Positions 1 through 8,270 of a DNA stretch of 22,200 nucleotides are shown in pieces; the stretch's first letter is position 1, and the number at the start of each line of letters is the position of its first letter. The position numbers and the translations under genes are program-made. The notes under the pieces were generated by a model that was not told the DNA's origin, ran no database searches, and worked only from the letters and a program-made list of their open reading frames with translations. The stretch comes from TC-15 sp034437275. Lineage in GTDB: Bacteria; Chloroflexota; Anaerolineae; Aggregatilineales; Aggregatilineaceae. The stretch spans positions 1-22,200 of the forward strand of contig DAOTUD010000046.1 in the NCBI GenBank assembly GCA_034437275.1. The letters are read 5' to 3'.

Positions 1-56
1 GGCGACGCAAGCGCCGGAACAGTCGAAAGCGTGGCATCGCGTTCTCTCCACTCCCC

Positions 57-98
57 AAAAAAACGAACCAGGGTGAGCCATGTTACCTCACCCTGGTT
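57..98 (-). terminator. Intrinsic terminator of the cupin gene
   Basis: A perfect 12-bp inverted repeat (AACCAGGGTGAG at 66-77, CTCACCCTGGTT at 87-98) encloses a 9-nt loop. Read on the minus strand, the hairpin is followed after two bases by seven T (complement of A57-A63). That is the layout of a Rho-independent terminator. It lies 24 nt beyond the stop of the minus-strand cupin gene. On the plus strand there is no comparable T-run, so it is oriented for minus-strand transcripts. Confidence 0.85.
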
Positions 99-122
99 AC
101 TGTACATCACTTTTGAAAAAAC

Positions 123-452
123 TTAAAGATGGCTGCCTTCCACGCATTGCGCGCCGCTGGGCCCGACGATGGTCCCATACCGCACGCCGCGCGGAATATC
201 CACCCGGTCGCCCGCGCGCAGCGTCACGCGCTTCCGGGATTTGGGAAACACTATTTCGAGTGAGCCTTGTATGCAATAAAGAATTTTATCATAGCCATGA
301 CTTCGGACGGGGTAACGGAAGTTCGGTGTATTGTTCCAGACATAGGGCCGAAGTCCTTCGTGTCTCATCTGGCGCGTGATGTTGTCTAATGTGGGGTGTT
401 GCCCCCCACGCCACCGGGTTAAACGTACTTGATTAGTGGTTGCAACTGCCAT
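123..452 (-). CDS. Small cupin-fold protein with degenerate metal site
   Basis: This 109-aa protein has the single-domain cupin pattern in its C-terminal two thirds. Motif 1 covers residues 50-64 (RSHGYDKILYCIQGS) and motif 2 covers residues 81-93 (GDRVDIPRGVRYG). Cupins are small beta-barrels that often bind a metal through two His and a Glu in motif 1 and one His in motif 2. Here only H52 remains: the first His position is R50, the Glu position is K56, and the motif 2 His position is Y92. A metal-dependent enzyme is therefore unlikely, and a ligand-binding or structural role is more plausible. It has its own promoter candidate upstream and a strong terminator downstream, so it can be expressed alone. 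The ribosome-binding site is weak. The fold assignment is fairly safe; the function is unknown. Confidence 0.75.
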   Translation of the reverse strand: MAVATTNQVRLTRWRGGQHPTLDNITRQMRHEGLRPYVWNNTPNFRYPVRSHGYDKILYCIQGSLEIVFPKSRKRVTLRAGDRVDIPRGVRYGTIVGPSGAQCVEGSHL

Positions 453-507
453 AGACCTATGCTGCCCTATCTTCTAGCCATACTCCGGACGATATACGTG
501 ACTATTG

Positions 508-537
508 ATAATACAGGAAATTAAAAAGCTTTTACAA
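508..537 (-). promoter_or_regulatory. Sigma-70-type promoter for the cupin gene
   Basis: On the minus strand TTGTAA (complement of 532-537, 4/6 to the -35 consensus) is followed after 18 nt by TATTAT (complement of 508-513, 5/6 to the -10 consensus). The predicted start of transcription lies near 501, about 50 nt before the cupin ATG. The spacer contains the palindrome AAAAGCTTTT (524-533). No terminator is visible between the stop of the upstream nucleotidyltransferase gene and this site, so read-through is also possible. Confidence 0.5.
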
Positions 538-564
538 ACCATCCGCACTGTTTTTAATGATTCT

Positions 565-3177
565 CTAATCTAACGCGGACACCAACTGCCGCAGCAGCGT
601 GCGCTCCTCGGCGGGGGTGGTGATCTCGGCGTCCAACCACGCCTCGCGGAGACGCTGCAGCAGGTCGCCATAGGCCGGCCCCGGCTCCAGGCCGGTGAGT
701 TCTCGAATGGCGTGCCCGTCCAGGGTAGGCTTGACGAAGCGCCACTCCCGCGCGAACCGGGTGATATTTTCGCGGGCCTGCGCGTTGGACGCCGCAGCCC
801 AGGCCGCCAGCCAGCCGACCTCGTCCAGCGGCTCCAGCCACGTCACCACCCGGCTGGGGGGCTGTTCCTGGCCCAGGTCCGGCAGCAGCGCGATGGCCCG
901 ATGTGCATTGTGGAGATGGTCCAGGTAAGCGCGCTTGAACTGCAAGCGGCGGCCCAGTTGTTCGAGTTCCGGCTGGGACAGGCGGCTGGTCAGCAGCGAA
1001 AACGTGGTGAGCATCCAGTTGTCGAACGTTTCCAGCGAGGGCCAGGGGGGGTACTGGCGCGCGTAGCGAATGGCATAGAACGCGGCCCGCACCCACTCGT
1101 CGATGCGCAGGTCCGGATGCAGCGTGTGCAAAATGCCCAACTGCTCCAGCCGGGTCAAGGCGCGCAGCGGGTGCATCTCGGCCAGAATCGACGCTAGCTC
1201 GTGCCGGATGCGGTCGCCGCTGACCCGGTCCAACAGCGAGAGCGCGTTGTGGATCAACTCCTCGGTGCGCGACTCGATGTGGAAGCCCAGCCGCTGCTCC
1301 AACCGCACGGCGCGCAGCATCCGCGTCGGATCGTCGACGAAACTCAGGCTGTGCAGTACGCGGATCACACCGTCCTGCAGGTCTTGCTCGCCGCCGTAAA
1401 AGTCGAGCAGTTCGCCCATCGGCTGCGGCGACAACCGGATCGCCAGGGTGTTGATCGTGAAGTCGCGGCGGTGCAGATCGAGCTTGATCGAGCCGCGCTG
1501 CACGGTCGGGAGGGCGCTTGGCTCGGCGTAGAATTCGGAACGGGCCGAGACAAAGTCGATGAACTCCGACCAGCCCGCCGTCGTGAAATCGACGTTGAGG
1601 GCCTGCGCGACCGACTCGTCCAACACCCATTTGGCGGTGCCAAACTGCGCGTGACTGCGCATGTCACCGCCATATTGGGCCTGGATGTTCTGCACCAGTT
1701 CGATCGCGTCGCCCTCGACCACCAGGTCCAGGTCCACGTTCGGATTGTCCAGCAGCAGGTCGCGCACATAGCCGCCCACGACGTACAGCCCTACCTGCTG
1801 CCGTTGGGCTTCGTCGGCGATGGCCTGGAACAGCGCCCACATGCCCGGCGAAAGCGCTGTCTTCAGGCGTTGAACAATATCGTGGCGGCGGCTTTCGTCC
1901 GGCTGGCGGCCCCATTCTTTGATCAGGTCGGTGCGCGTCACGATGCCGATCAGCCTGTCCTGCTCATCGACGACCGGAATCTGGCCCCAGCCGGTGCGCA
2001 TCATGCGCTGCTGGAGCACCTCCATCGAGTCGCTGGGGCGCACGGTGACCTGCCCGGCGTCCATGATCTGCCGGATATGCTGGCGGCGCATCCCGTGATT
2101 CATCGCGCGGTCGACGGCGCGCCGGGTGAGCAGCCCGACCAGGCGCGCCCCGTCCAGTACCGGGAAGCCCTCGTGCCCGGTGCGCTGCATCCGTTCGGCT
2201 GCCGTTTCGACGCGGTCGGTTGCCTGGATCGTCTGCACGCCCAGCGACATCAGGGCGTCGACCTGAACCGAGGCGGTGACGATATCGGGCAGCATGTCCA
2301 GCAGTTCGTCGCAGACGTCGTCCAGTTCGCGTTCCCGGATCAGGGCCGCTGCTGCGCGGCTGTGGCCGCCGCCGCCAAAGTGCACCGCCACCACCGACAC
2401 ATCCACCGCGTCGCTGGTGCCGCGCGCCACCAGTTGAATATCGCTGTTGAGCTGCACCAGCACAAACACCGCCGCCGGTTCGTACAGTTCGCGCAGTTTG
2501 TGTGCCAAAGTCGCGATCTCGTCAACTGGTTGTCTGGTCCTGGCGCTGGCGATCAGGATGGCGTGGCCTTTGACCGTCACCATCCGGGCGTTGTCCAGCA
2601 GGCGTTCGTACAGCCGGCGTTGTTCGGGGACCAGCGGATGCTGCAAAAACTCGCGTACCAGGTCGAGATTGGCCCCACGCTCCAACAGCCAGGCCGCACA
2701 GCGGATATCGCGCGCGGTGGTGGTGCCGTACGACAGCGACCCGGTGTCCTCGTAGATGCCCAGCATCAGCAGCGTGGCTTCGAGCGGCTGCAGGCTGCTG
2801 TGGCGCGTGTGCAGTTGCTCGACCAGCAGGGTGGTGGTAGCCCCCACCGGCTCGCCCGTAAACTGCATGTGCTCGCTCAGATCGCGGCTAAGGGGATGGT
2901 GATCGATGATGTGGACGGGCGTCTCGGGCCGCATCCCGCGCGCGGTGGCGAAGCTTTGAGTATCGACGACGGTCACCCCCTCCAGGCTGATGCCTCGCTT
3001 CAGGTCATCGGGCTGGATGAATGGCATGTTGGCCCCGTAGAGGTTCAAAAAGTGACCGACATTCCGATTCACACGCCGGGGCAGCACCGGGGTCGCGTCT
3101 GGATCGAGCTTATAGGCCGCCAGCAGCGCGGCGACTGCGTCGAAGTCTGCATTATCATGAGTCAGGATCAGCTTCAC
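565..3177 (-). CDS. tRNA nucleotidyltransferase fused to DHH and CBS domains
   Basis: The product (870 aa from the GTG at 3177) has three parts. Residues 5-300 form a DHH/DHHA1 phosphoesterase-like unit, with HDNADFDA at 7-14, IIDHHP at 90-95 and GGGGH at 268-272. Two CBS domains lie at about 304-360 and 365-422. Residues 445-870 form a class II poly(A) polymerase/tRNA nucleotidyltransferase: VGGYVRD 467-473, catalytic DLD 482-484, RRDFTIN 570-576 and DDPTRMLRAVR 615-625. The C-terminal half adds C and/or A to tRNA 3' ends. Long proteins of this layout are known in bacteria such as Aquifex, where CC-adding and A-adding activities are split between two enzymes, so this may be the A-adding partner. 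I chose GTG 3177 because the homology begins exactly there and an earlier start would run deep into the preceding dehydrogenase gene, whose stop lies 14 nt upstream. All key acidic residues are present. Confidence 0.9.
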   Translation of the reverse strand: MKLILTHDNADFDAVAALLAAYKLDPDATPVLPRRVNRNVGHFLNLYGANMPFIQPDDLKRGISLEGVTVVDTQSFATARGMRPETPVHIIDHHPLSRDLSEHMQFTGEPVGATTTLLVEQLHTRHSSLQPLEATLLMLGIYEDTGSLSYGTTTARDIRCAAWLLERGANLDLVREFLQHPLVPEQRRLYERLLDNARMVTVKGHAILIASARTRQPVDEIATLAHKLRELYEPAAVFVLVQLNSDIQLVARGTSDAVDVSVVAVHFGGGGHSRAAAALIRERELDDVCDELLDMLPDIVTASVQVDALMSLGVQTIQATDRVETAAERMQRTGHEGFPVLDGARLVGLLTRRAVDRAMNHGMRRQHIRQIMDAGQVTVRPSDSMEVLQQRMMRTGWGQIPVVDEQDRLIGIVTRTDLIKEWGRQPDESRRHDIVQRLKTALSPGMWALFQAIADEAQRQQVGLYVVGGYVRDLLLDNPNVDLDLVVEGDAIELVQNIQAQYGGDMRSHAQFGTAKWVLDESVAQALNVDFTTAGWSEFIDFVSARSEFYAEPSALPTVQRGSIKLDLHRRDFTINTLAIRLSPQPMGELLDFYGGEQDLQDGVIRVLHSLSFVDDPTRMLRAVRLEQRLGFHIESRTEELIHNALSLLDRVSGDRIRHELASILAEMHPLRALTRLEQLGILHTLHPDLRIDEWVRAAFYAIRYARQYPPWPSLETFDNWMLTTFSLLTSRLSQPELEQLGRRLQFKRAYLDHLHNAHRAIALLPDLGQEQPPSRVVTWLEPLDEVGWLAAWAAASNAQARENITRFAREWRFVKPTLDGHAIRELTGLEPGPAYGDLLQRLREAWLDAEITTPAEERTLLRQLVSALD

Positions 3178-3191
3178 AATGTTATGCCGGG

Positions 3192-4271
3192 TTATCCCAG
3201 GGCATCCCACACCGCGAGTTTGGCGCGCACGCGGCGAATGACCTCGTCGGTGAATTCGGTGGTGGTGGCCTGTCCCCCCAGATCGGAGGTGCGGACGCCG
3301 TCGTATACGGTTTCGAGCGTCGACTCGCGGATGGCGCGGCATACCCGCGTGACGTGCTCGTCGTCAATATAACTCAGCACGGTTGCGCCGGCCAGGATCA
3401 TCGCCATCGGGTTCGCCATGTCTTTGCCCTCCAGCGATGGGGCGGTGCCGTGTGTGGCCTCGGCAATGGCTGCGCAGTTGTTCATGTCGTCGTCAAAGCT
3501 CAGGATCACCGACTCCGATCCGGCAATCGTGCCGAACATTTTCAGCACCAGGTCGGACATGCTGTCGCCATCACGGTTCAGCGTGGGGATCACCAGCGGT
3601 TCGCCGGTTGTTTCCAGCAAGAAGGCGTAGGTAGCATCAATCAACTGGGGATCATAGCGTACCGCCGGATGGCGTTCGGCAGCCGCGTCCAGTTCTTCCT
3701 TCAGCATGGCTTCGTATACCGGGCTGACGGTATATTTTGGTCCGCCGAAGACTTTGGCCCCGTTGCGCTCGGCGTAGCGAAACGTGTATTCGGCCACCAG
3801 ACGGCACGTCCGGCGCTCAATGCGCTCGGTACGAAAGGCGACCTCGTCCAGCCCTTCGCCTTCGCGCCATTCCTTCGCACCATACGCGCCCCCGACCGCC
3901 ATCCGCACCACCGCAACCGGGGCATGCAGGCCCGCGACCGGACGCATAGGCGGAATGCGTCGCCCCACGCGCAAGATGACCTGCGCGTTGATCGCTTCGC
4001 GGAGGATGGCGTTGGGGCTGCCGACATCGTCTGGGTTGCCGGGGGTAATAGTTGCCGCCTTCAGCCCCAGGTGGTGCTGTTGGATGGCGTCGGCAGCATC
4101 GTAAACAACCTGGTTCTGAGTGTTCCGGCGGTTTTCTAGCGAGAGGTCAAAAGCTTTGAAGCTGATATCCAACGGCGCGCAAAATGGAGTCAATACCCGC
4201 AGCGCCTCATCCAGCAATTCCTGGCCCGTCTGGTCGCCTTGCAGGACGACGATGGTGTGCGTTTTATCCAC
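3192..4271 (-). CDS. Isocitrate/isopropylmalate dehydrogenase-family enzyme
   Basis: The 359-aa product belongs to the beta-decarboxylating dehydrogenase family, which oxidises and decarboxylates 2-hydroxyacids such as isocitrate, isopropylmalate, homoisocitrate and tartrate with NAD(P). Seen in the sequence: an N-terminal QGDQTG in place of GDGIGP; the substrate-binding series S-x-N-x-x-x-R in GSPNAILR; later Arg residues in VILRVGRR and VAVVR; a Tyr-x-x-x-E-W like the catalytic Tyr loop; GGPK; the metal-site DGDSMSD; and the cofactor motif EATHGTAPSLEGKDMANP. The loop that normally reads ENTEG or ENSED is MAVGG here, so substrate or cofactor preference may differ from true isocitrate dehydrogenase. 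The start is GTG, with AAGGAGG (complement of 4286-4292) inside the end of the upstream receiver gene. An in-frame stop just upstream rules out a longer protein. No TCA or leucine genes are nearby. Confidence 0.85.
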   Translation of the reverse strand: MDKTHTIVVLQGDQTGQELLDEALRVLTPFCAPLDISFKAFDLSLENRRNTQNQVVYDAADAIQQHHLGLKAATITPGNPDDVGSPNAILREAINAQVILRVGRRIPPMRPVAGLHAPVAVVRMAVGGAYGAKEWREGEGLDEVAFRTERIERRTCRLVAEYTFRYAERNGAKVFGGPKYTVSPVYEAMLKEELDAAAERHPAVRYDPQLIDATYAFLLETTGEPLVIPTLNRDGDSMSDLVLKMFGTIAGSESVILSFDDDMNNCAAIAEATHGTAPSLEGKDMANPMAMILAGATVLSYIDDEHVTRVCRAIRESTLETVYDGVRTSDLGGQATTTEFTDEVIRRVRAKLAVWDALG

Positions 4272-4280
4272 GACGATATC

Positions 4281-4733
4281 CTATTCCTCCTTGTGTACTT
4301 TGTCCTGGTGCTGATTGTTGCTGCCAGGTTTGGCCGCTGACGGAACGCTGCCGCCATTTTTGCGCCGGCGCTCAATCACATCATGGATCGCGCTGATCAG
4401 CCGGTCCATGTCGATCGGTTTGGAGATGACCATATCTGCGCCGGCTTCCAGGCGACGCTCCTCGATATCGATAGCTTCATACGCGGTCACAAAGATAATC
4501 GGCAAATTGGTCGTTACGGGATGAACACGCATCATTTTACACAATGTGAACCCATCGAGCTTGGGCATCATAATATCCAATAATGCCACATCTGGCTTCT
4601 CAACCTCGGCAATAGTGATCGCTTCGATGGAGTTCAGCGTCGTGATGGCATCAAAGCCGCTAATCTCCAATATGGTTCGCAGTAAGTTTAAGGTGTCGAT
4701 CTCATCGTCAACTACTAAGATACGTGTATCCAT
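4281..4733 (-). CDS. Stand-alone response regulator receiver protein
   Basis: The 150-aa product is a complete receiver (REC) domain followed by a polar, charged tail and no output domain. The phosphorylation machinery is intact: acidic pair D9/D10 in VVDDE, phosphoacceptor D53 in LLDIMMP, T83 in FVTAY and K105 in ISKPID. It should accept phosphate from a histidine kinase and act by protein-protein contact, like a CheY or DivK type regulator. The ATG at 4733 is preceded by AAGGGA at good spacing. An upstream in-frame ATG would add 12 residues outside the domain. The gene lies 74 nt downstream of the large sensor kinase on the same strand, so that kinase is the likely phosphodonor. Residues 125-150 (rich in Gly, Ser, Asn, Gln, Lys) look disordered. 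Confidence 0.9.
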   Translation of the reverse strand: MDTRILVVDDEIDTLNLLRTILEISGFDAITTLNSIEAITIAEVEKPDVALLDIMMPKLDGFTLCKMMRVHPVTTNLPIIFVTAYEAIDIEERRLEAGADMVISKPIDMDRLISAIHDVIERRRKNGGSVPSAAKPGSNNQHQDKVHKEE

Positions 4734-4807
4734 GCTGTATGTTCCCTTTTGCCACGACCCCCGCTGCACACTGAACGATCACCTTTGCGCAGCGGCAGTA
4801 CTATCTT

Positions 4808-7800
4808 TCACTCAGATGCCACCTTGGGTAAGGTGACATGAAAACAACTCCCCTCACCGGGCTGGCTTTCGAGCCACACCTGGCCATTGTGTGCCTCAAC
4901 GACCTGGCGTACAATGGCCAGCCCCAGGCCGGTTCCTCCAAAACGTCGTGTGGTTCCGCTGTCCACCTGGTAGAACCGCCTGAAGATTCTGTCATGCTCA
5001 GAGGCCGGAATGCCGAGACCGTAATCGCGCACCTGGATATGGACCATCGGTCCCCCGCCGTTATCGATGTTCAGGTCGATCGATGAGCGGTTCGGGCTGA
5101 ACTTGATGGCGTTGCTCAGCAATTCTTCCAATATTTCCCCAGTCTGCACCGGGTCAACTTCGACCAGGGGTAAGTCTTCAGAGACGTGTAAATTGATCGT
5201 AATGCCCCGTTCCTGGGACTGGGCGGTGACGCCGCGTATCGCCAGCTCGGCGACTCGTTCGAGGTGGACGGTTTTGGGCTGGATATCGGTCTCTTGTACC
5301 ATCACGATATCTTTAACCAGGTCGGCCAATTGGTGCGCTTTGTTCAGCACCAGGTTGACGGCGTGTGCCTGCTCGGACGTTAACTGCCCAAACGTCTCGT
5401 CCGCCATCAAGCGCAGATAGCCCAGAATGTGCGTCAGCGGAGTTTGGAGTTCGTGCGACAGATTTTGCAGCAGTTCGTCCTTCAGGTTATCGGCTTCTTT
5501 CAGGTCGGTATAGGCCGCTTCTAGCGCGGAGGCGCGCTGTTCTTGTTCTGCATACAGCTGCGCATTCTCCATCGCATTGCCGACCACGTTGGCGATGCCC
5601 TGGCACAGCGATAATTCGGCGTGGTCGAACACCCGGTTCTTATGCTGCGAATCGATCAGCTTGACCAGACCGACCGCTTCCCCCCGGATGAGCAGGGGGG
5701 CGAGCAGGCAGATGTGGCCCCCGACGTTGTGCAAATAAGCCGCTTCCTGAGGATCATGCGCCAGATCGTCAGCGTGTAAGGTGAAGGCCGCGTTGGTTTT
5801 CAGCACCGTGCCCATGCTGACATAGCGTGTGATATCCCACATCCGGCCCGACTCGTTCAGCCACAGCACATGCCCAACCTCGCGCAGCAGATAGACCGCG
5901 TGCTGCGCCCGGTCCCAGCCGGAGACGGTACACCACTGCGCGCTGCTGGTTTGCAGGATGCGCTGGCACAGGTCTGTCAGGTTGGCGCGCGATGCCCAGT
6001 CGTCAGGCGCTTCAACGTCGATGCGGTTCTGCCATTCGGTCACGACATTGGCCACCCGGCTGGCATACTGGTTTTCCAGGCCCGCCTGCGGCGTCACGTT
6101 GTACAGCGCTGCAACCCCCACAATTTGTCCCTGTATCCGGATGGGAAACCCGACCAGCATCCACAGCCCGGAAGCATTTTTCTCTTCAGGGCGTTTGGTG
6201 TTCCTGTCGCTGTCTTCAGCCAGCACGGGCGTGCCAAATTCAAGCACGGCGCGGGTGCTGGACAGGTCGTGCAGGGGGCGGGTCGGGCCTTTACCCGGCG
6301 GCCAGTAGGTATTCGCGACTTCGGTCAGCGATTGCAGGCAGTTGGCCTGGTGATTCCAATCGGCCAGCAGCACCCGCTCGACGCGCAGCGCCAGACTCAA
6401 GCGCCGCGCAATACGCTCCAGGATGTCGCCGAAATCCAGCGTGGACGAGGCAGCGGCACTGGCATCGAGCAGCGTGCTCAGTTCGGTGACCCGGCGACGC
6501 ATTTGGTCCAACAACCGGATATTTTCGATGGCAATGCCGGCGGAGCTTGCCAGGCTTTCCAATGTTTTCAGGTCCTGGTCATCAAAGATGCCTTCCTGTT
6601 TTTCGACAACTTCGAGCACGCCCAAGACCTCGTCCGACGCGATGAGGGGCACGACGATCATCGAGCGTGCAGCGGGGTCCTCGCTGTCGAACACGAGCTG
6701 TGACTTGCCCGTCCTGGCGACCCATCCGCTCAGGTCGTCAGCTGGCGACACGACGGTATTGATCGGTTTTCTCCCTTGTGGCCCCACTGACGTGATCACC
6801 GTCAGGTTGCCGGGATATTCGCCATCGTACAGCAGCAGCGAGGCGGACACGCCCCGCACCACCTGCCGTCCGGCTTCCAGACTGGTGACGACCACTTCGT
6901 CGAACGTGCGGGCCGACGCTATCGCATCCGACGCCTGGTTGATGGCCTGCAAGCGTTCCGTCTGGCGCTTGAGCGCTTCTTCGTTGCGCTGCACTTCCGA
7001 CAGGTCCGTCACCACCATGACGGTGTGCTTCCCTCTGCCGTCCGGTGCCGGGATCACCGCCCGCGAGAGCAAGACCGGCACCTGCTGCTGGTGGCGGGTG
7101 AACAACTGCTGGGAGAAGGGCAAGGTGCCGCGCCGGCGGTCGGTCAGGCTGCCTACCAGTTGCTCGCGCTGATCGGGGTGAAACAGCAGCCCAACGCTTT
7201 GCCCGTACAACTGCTTGCGCGTGTAATCCGTCATACGCAGCAGATGCTTGTTGACATAGGTGATCGCCGCGTTCTGATCGACCACAATCAGACCTTCGCC
7301 CATCGTATCGAGCACCATCTGGCGAAAAGCCTGTTCGACCCGGACTTGCCCTTCGTGTACCGCCAGGTCGGCCAGCAGCCGGGCATTGTGCACGATCATG
7401 GCTGCCTGCCTGCTGAGCGTATCCAGAATCTGGCGAATCCGGGCCAACTCAGACATCCGGTCTGCCGCGGCCAACACCATAATGCCGACCACATGACCCG
7501 ACGCGACCAGGGGCAGCAAACTGATATACTGCCAGCCAAAATGCGCGAACACGCTGCCAAAGCGGGACCCGTTCGCGTGCTGCCCCAGTTCCCCCGGCGT
7601 GGTGTTGATCAGCTTGGATTGTGCCAGCGCAAATTCGGCCAGCACGTTATCTTCCGACACCAGGGGGAACCGGATGCTGCCCTGGTCGTTGTACCAGCAT
7701 TGCAGGAATTGCTCTGGATCATCGACCGTAGCGATCGTCTGGTGGCTCAGCCAGCGCTGGCTGGTGTCGGCCACCAACACCCATACCAGATCGCAGGGCA

Positions 7801-8224
7801 GCACCGACAAGGTGGTATAGGCCATGTCTTCTAGCATCTGGTGATGATCAGGCTGTGGGGTGCCCTTCAGCCGGATCGCTTTCTTCACCCGGTCGGACAG
7901 ATCATCGACGTTGATCGGCTGGATGACATAATCAGTGGCCCCCGCCAGCAGCCCCTCCACTCGCGCTTCGTCCATGCTTTGGGTGGAGATCAAGATGACG
8001 GGGATATCGGCGGTGGCCGGATTCATGCTCAGCCGGCGGCAGATATCGACCCCATCGGTATGCGGCATCATCACGTTCATGATAATGACGTCCGGGCGAA
8101 GCTCTTTGGCGTCGCGCAGGGCTTGCCGTCCACAGGTTACGGTGATCGTTTCGTAGCCCCCGCGTTCCAGGTGGTTGGGAAGCGCGCTGGGGGCTGTGTC
8201 GACGATCATCACTGTTGAAGTCAT
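4808..8224 (-). CDS. Multidomain sensor histidine kinase with N-terminal pseudo-receiver
   Basis: Domain order in the 1138-aa protein: a receiver-like domain (1-120), a GAF-like region (about 130-285), a PAS domain (about 295-410), GAF domains at about 425-570, 580-735 and 745-890, then HisKA and HATPase_c (905-1138). The kinase core is intact: H-box His H924 in NLSHELQTPL, N-box N1038 in LLSNAIKFSP, G1 RDYGLGIP, F-box FRRFYQVD and G2 GGTGLGLAI. No transmembrane segment is evident, so it is probably cytoplasmic, sensing small molecules, redox or light through GAF/PAS. The N-terminal receiver is degenerate: N50 replaces the phosphoacceptor Asp, Q102 replaces the conserved Lys, and the acidic pair is D9-T10. 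It therefore cannot be phosphorylated in the usual way. A consensus promoter lies 47 nt upstream, and a stand-alone receiver is encoded next. GAGG precedes the ATG at suitable spacing. Confidence 0.92.
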   Translation of the reverse strand: MTSTVMIVDTAPSALPNHLERGGYETITVTCGRQALRDAKELRPDVIIMNVMMPHTDGVDICRRLSMNPATADIPVILISTQSMDEARVEGLLAGATDYVIQPINVDDLSDRVKKAIRLKGTPQPDHHQMLEDMAYTTLSVLPCDLVWVLVADTSQRWLSHQTIATVDDPEQFLQCWYNDQGSIRFPLVSEDNVLAEFALAQSKLINTTPGELGQHANGSRFGSVFAHFGWQYISLLPLVASGHVVGIMVLAAADRMSELARIRQILDTLSRQAAMIVHNARLLADLAVHEGQVRVEQAFRQMVLDTMGEGLIVVDQNAAITYVNKHLLRMTDYTRKQLYGQSVGLLFHPDQREQLVGSLTDRRRGTLPFSQQLFTRHQQQVPVLLSRAVIPAPDGRGKHTVMVVTDLSEVQRNEEALKRQTERLQAINQASDAIASARTFDEVVVTSLEAGRQVVRGVSASLLLYDGEYPGNLTVITSVGPQGRKPINTVVSPADDLSGWVARTGKSQLVFDSEDPAARSMIVVPLIASDEVLGVLEVVEKQEGIFDDQDLKTLESLASSAGIAIENIRLLDQMRRRVTELSTLLDASAAASSTLDFGDILERIARRLSLALRVERVLLADWNHQANCLQSLTEVANTYWPPGKGPTRPLHDLSSTRAVLEFGTPVLAEDSDRNTKRPEEKNASGLWMLVGFPIRIQGQIVGVAALYNVTPQAGLENQYASRVANVVTEWQNRIDVEAPDDWASRANLTDLCQRILQTSSAQWCTVSGWDRAQHAVYLLREVGHVLWLNESGRMWDITRYVSMGTVLKTNAAFTLHADDLAHDPQEAAYLHNVGGHICLLAPLLIRGEAVGLVKLIDSQHKNRVFDHAELSLCQGIANVVGNAMENAQLYAEQEQRASALEAAYTDLKEADNLKDELLQNLSHELQTPLTHILGYLRLMADETFGQLTSEQAHAVNLVLNKAHQLADLVKDIVMVQETDIQPKTVHLERVAELAIRGVTAQSQERGITINLHVSEDLPLVEVDPVQTGEILEELLSNAIKFSPNRSSIDLNIDNGGGPMVHIQVRDYGLGIPASEHDRIFRRFYQVDSGTTRRFGGTGLGLAIVRQVVEAHNGQVWLESQPGEGSCFHVTLPKVASE

Positions 8225-8270
8225 GTTCTCTGCCTCACCGTCAACTTACAGGCCGGCATCGGTTAGTGCC

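Noticed and set aside
1..76. Possible 3' end of a plus-strand gene entering from the left edge
   Set aside because: All three frames are open for a short distance, none shows a recognisable C-terminus, and 76 nt is too little to decide. The hairpin here is oriented for the minus-strand cupin transcript.
1201..3372. 723-aa plus-strand open frame over the nucleotidyltransferase gene
   Set aside because: It is antisense to a protein with clear DHH, CBS and nucleotidyltransferase motifs. Its translation is low-complexity (rich in H, Q, R, V, D), typical of the complement of a GC-rich gene, and it has no recognisable domain.
5870..7834. Plus-strand open frames over the sensor kinase
   Set aside because: They overlap a continuous 1138-aa kinase frame with ordered domains; the antisense translations show no motif.
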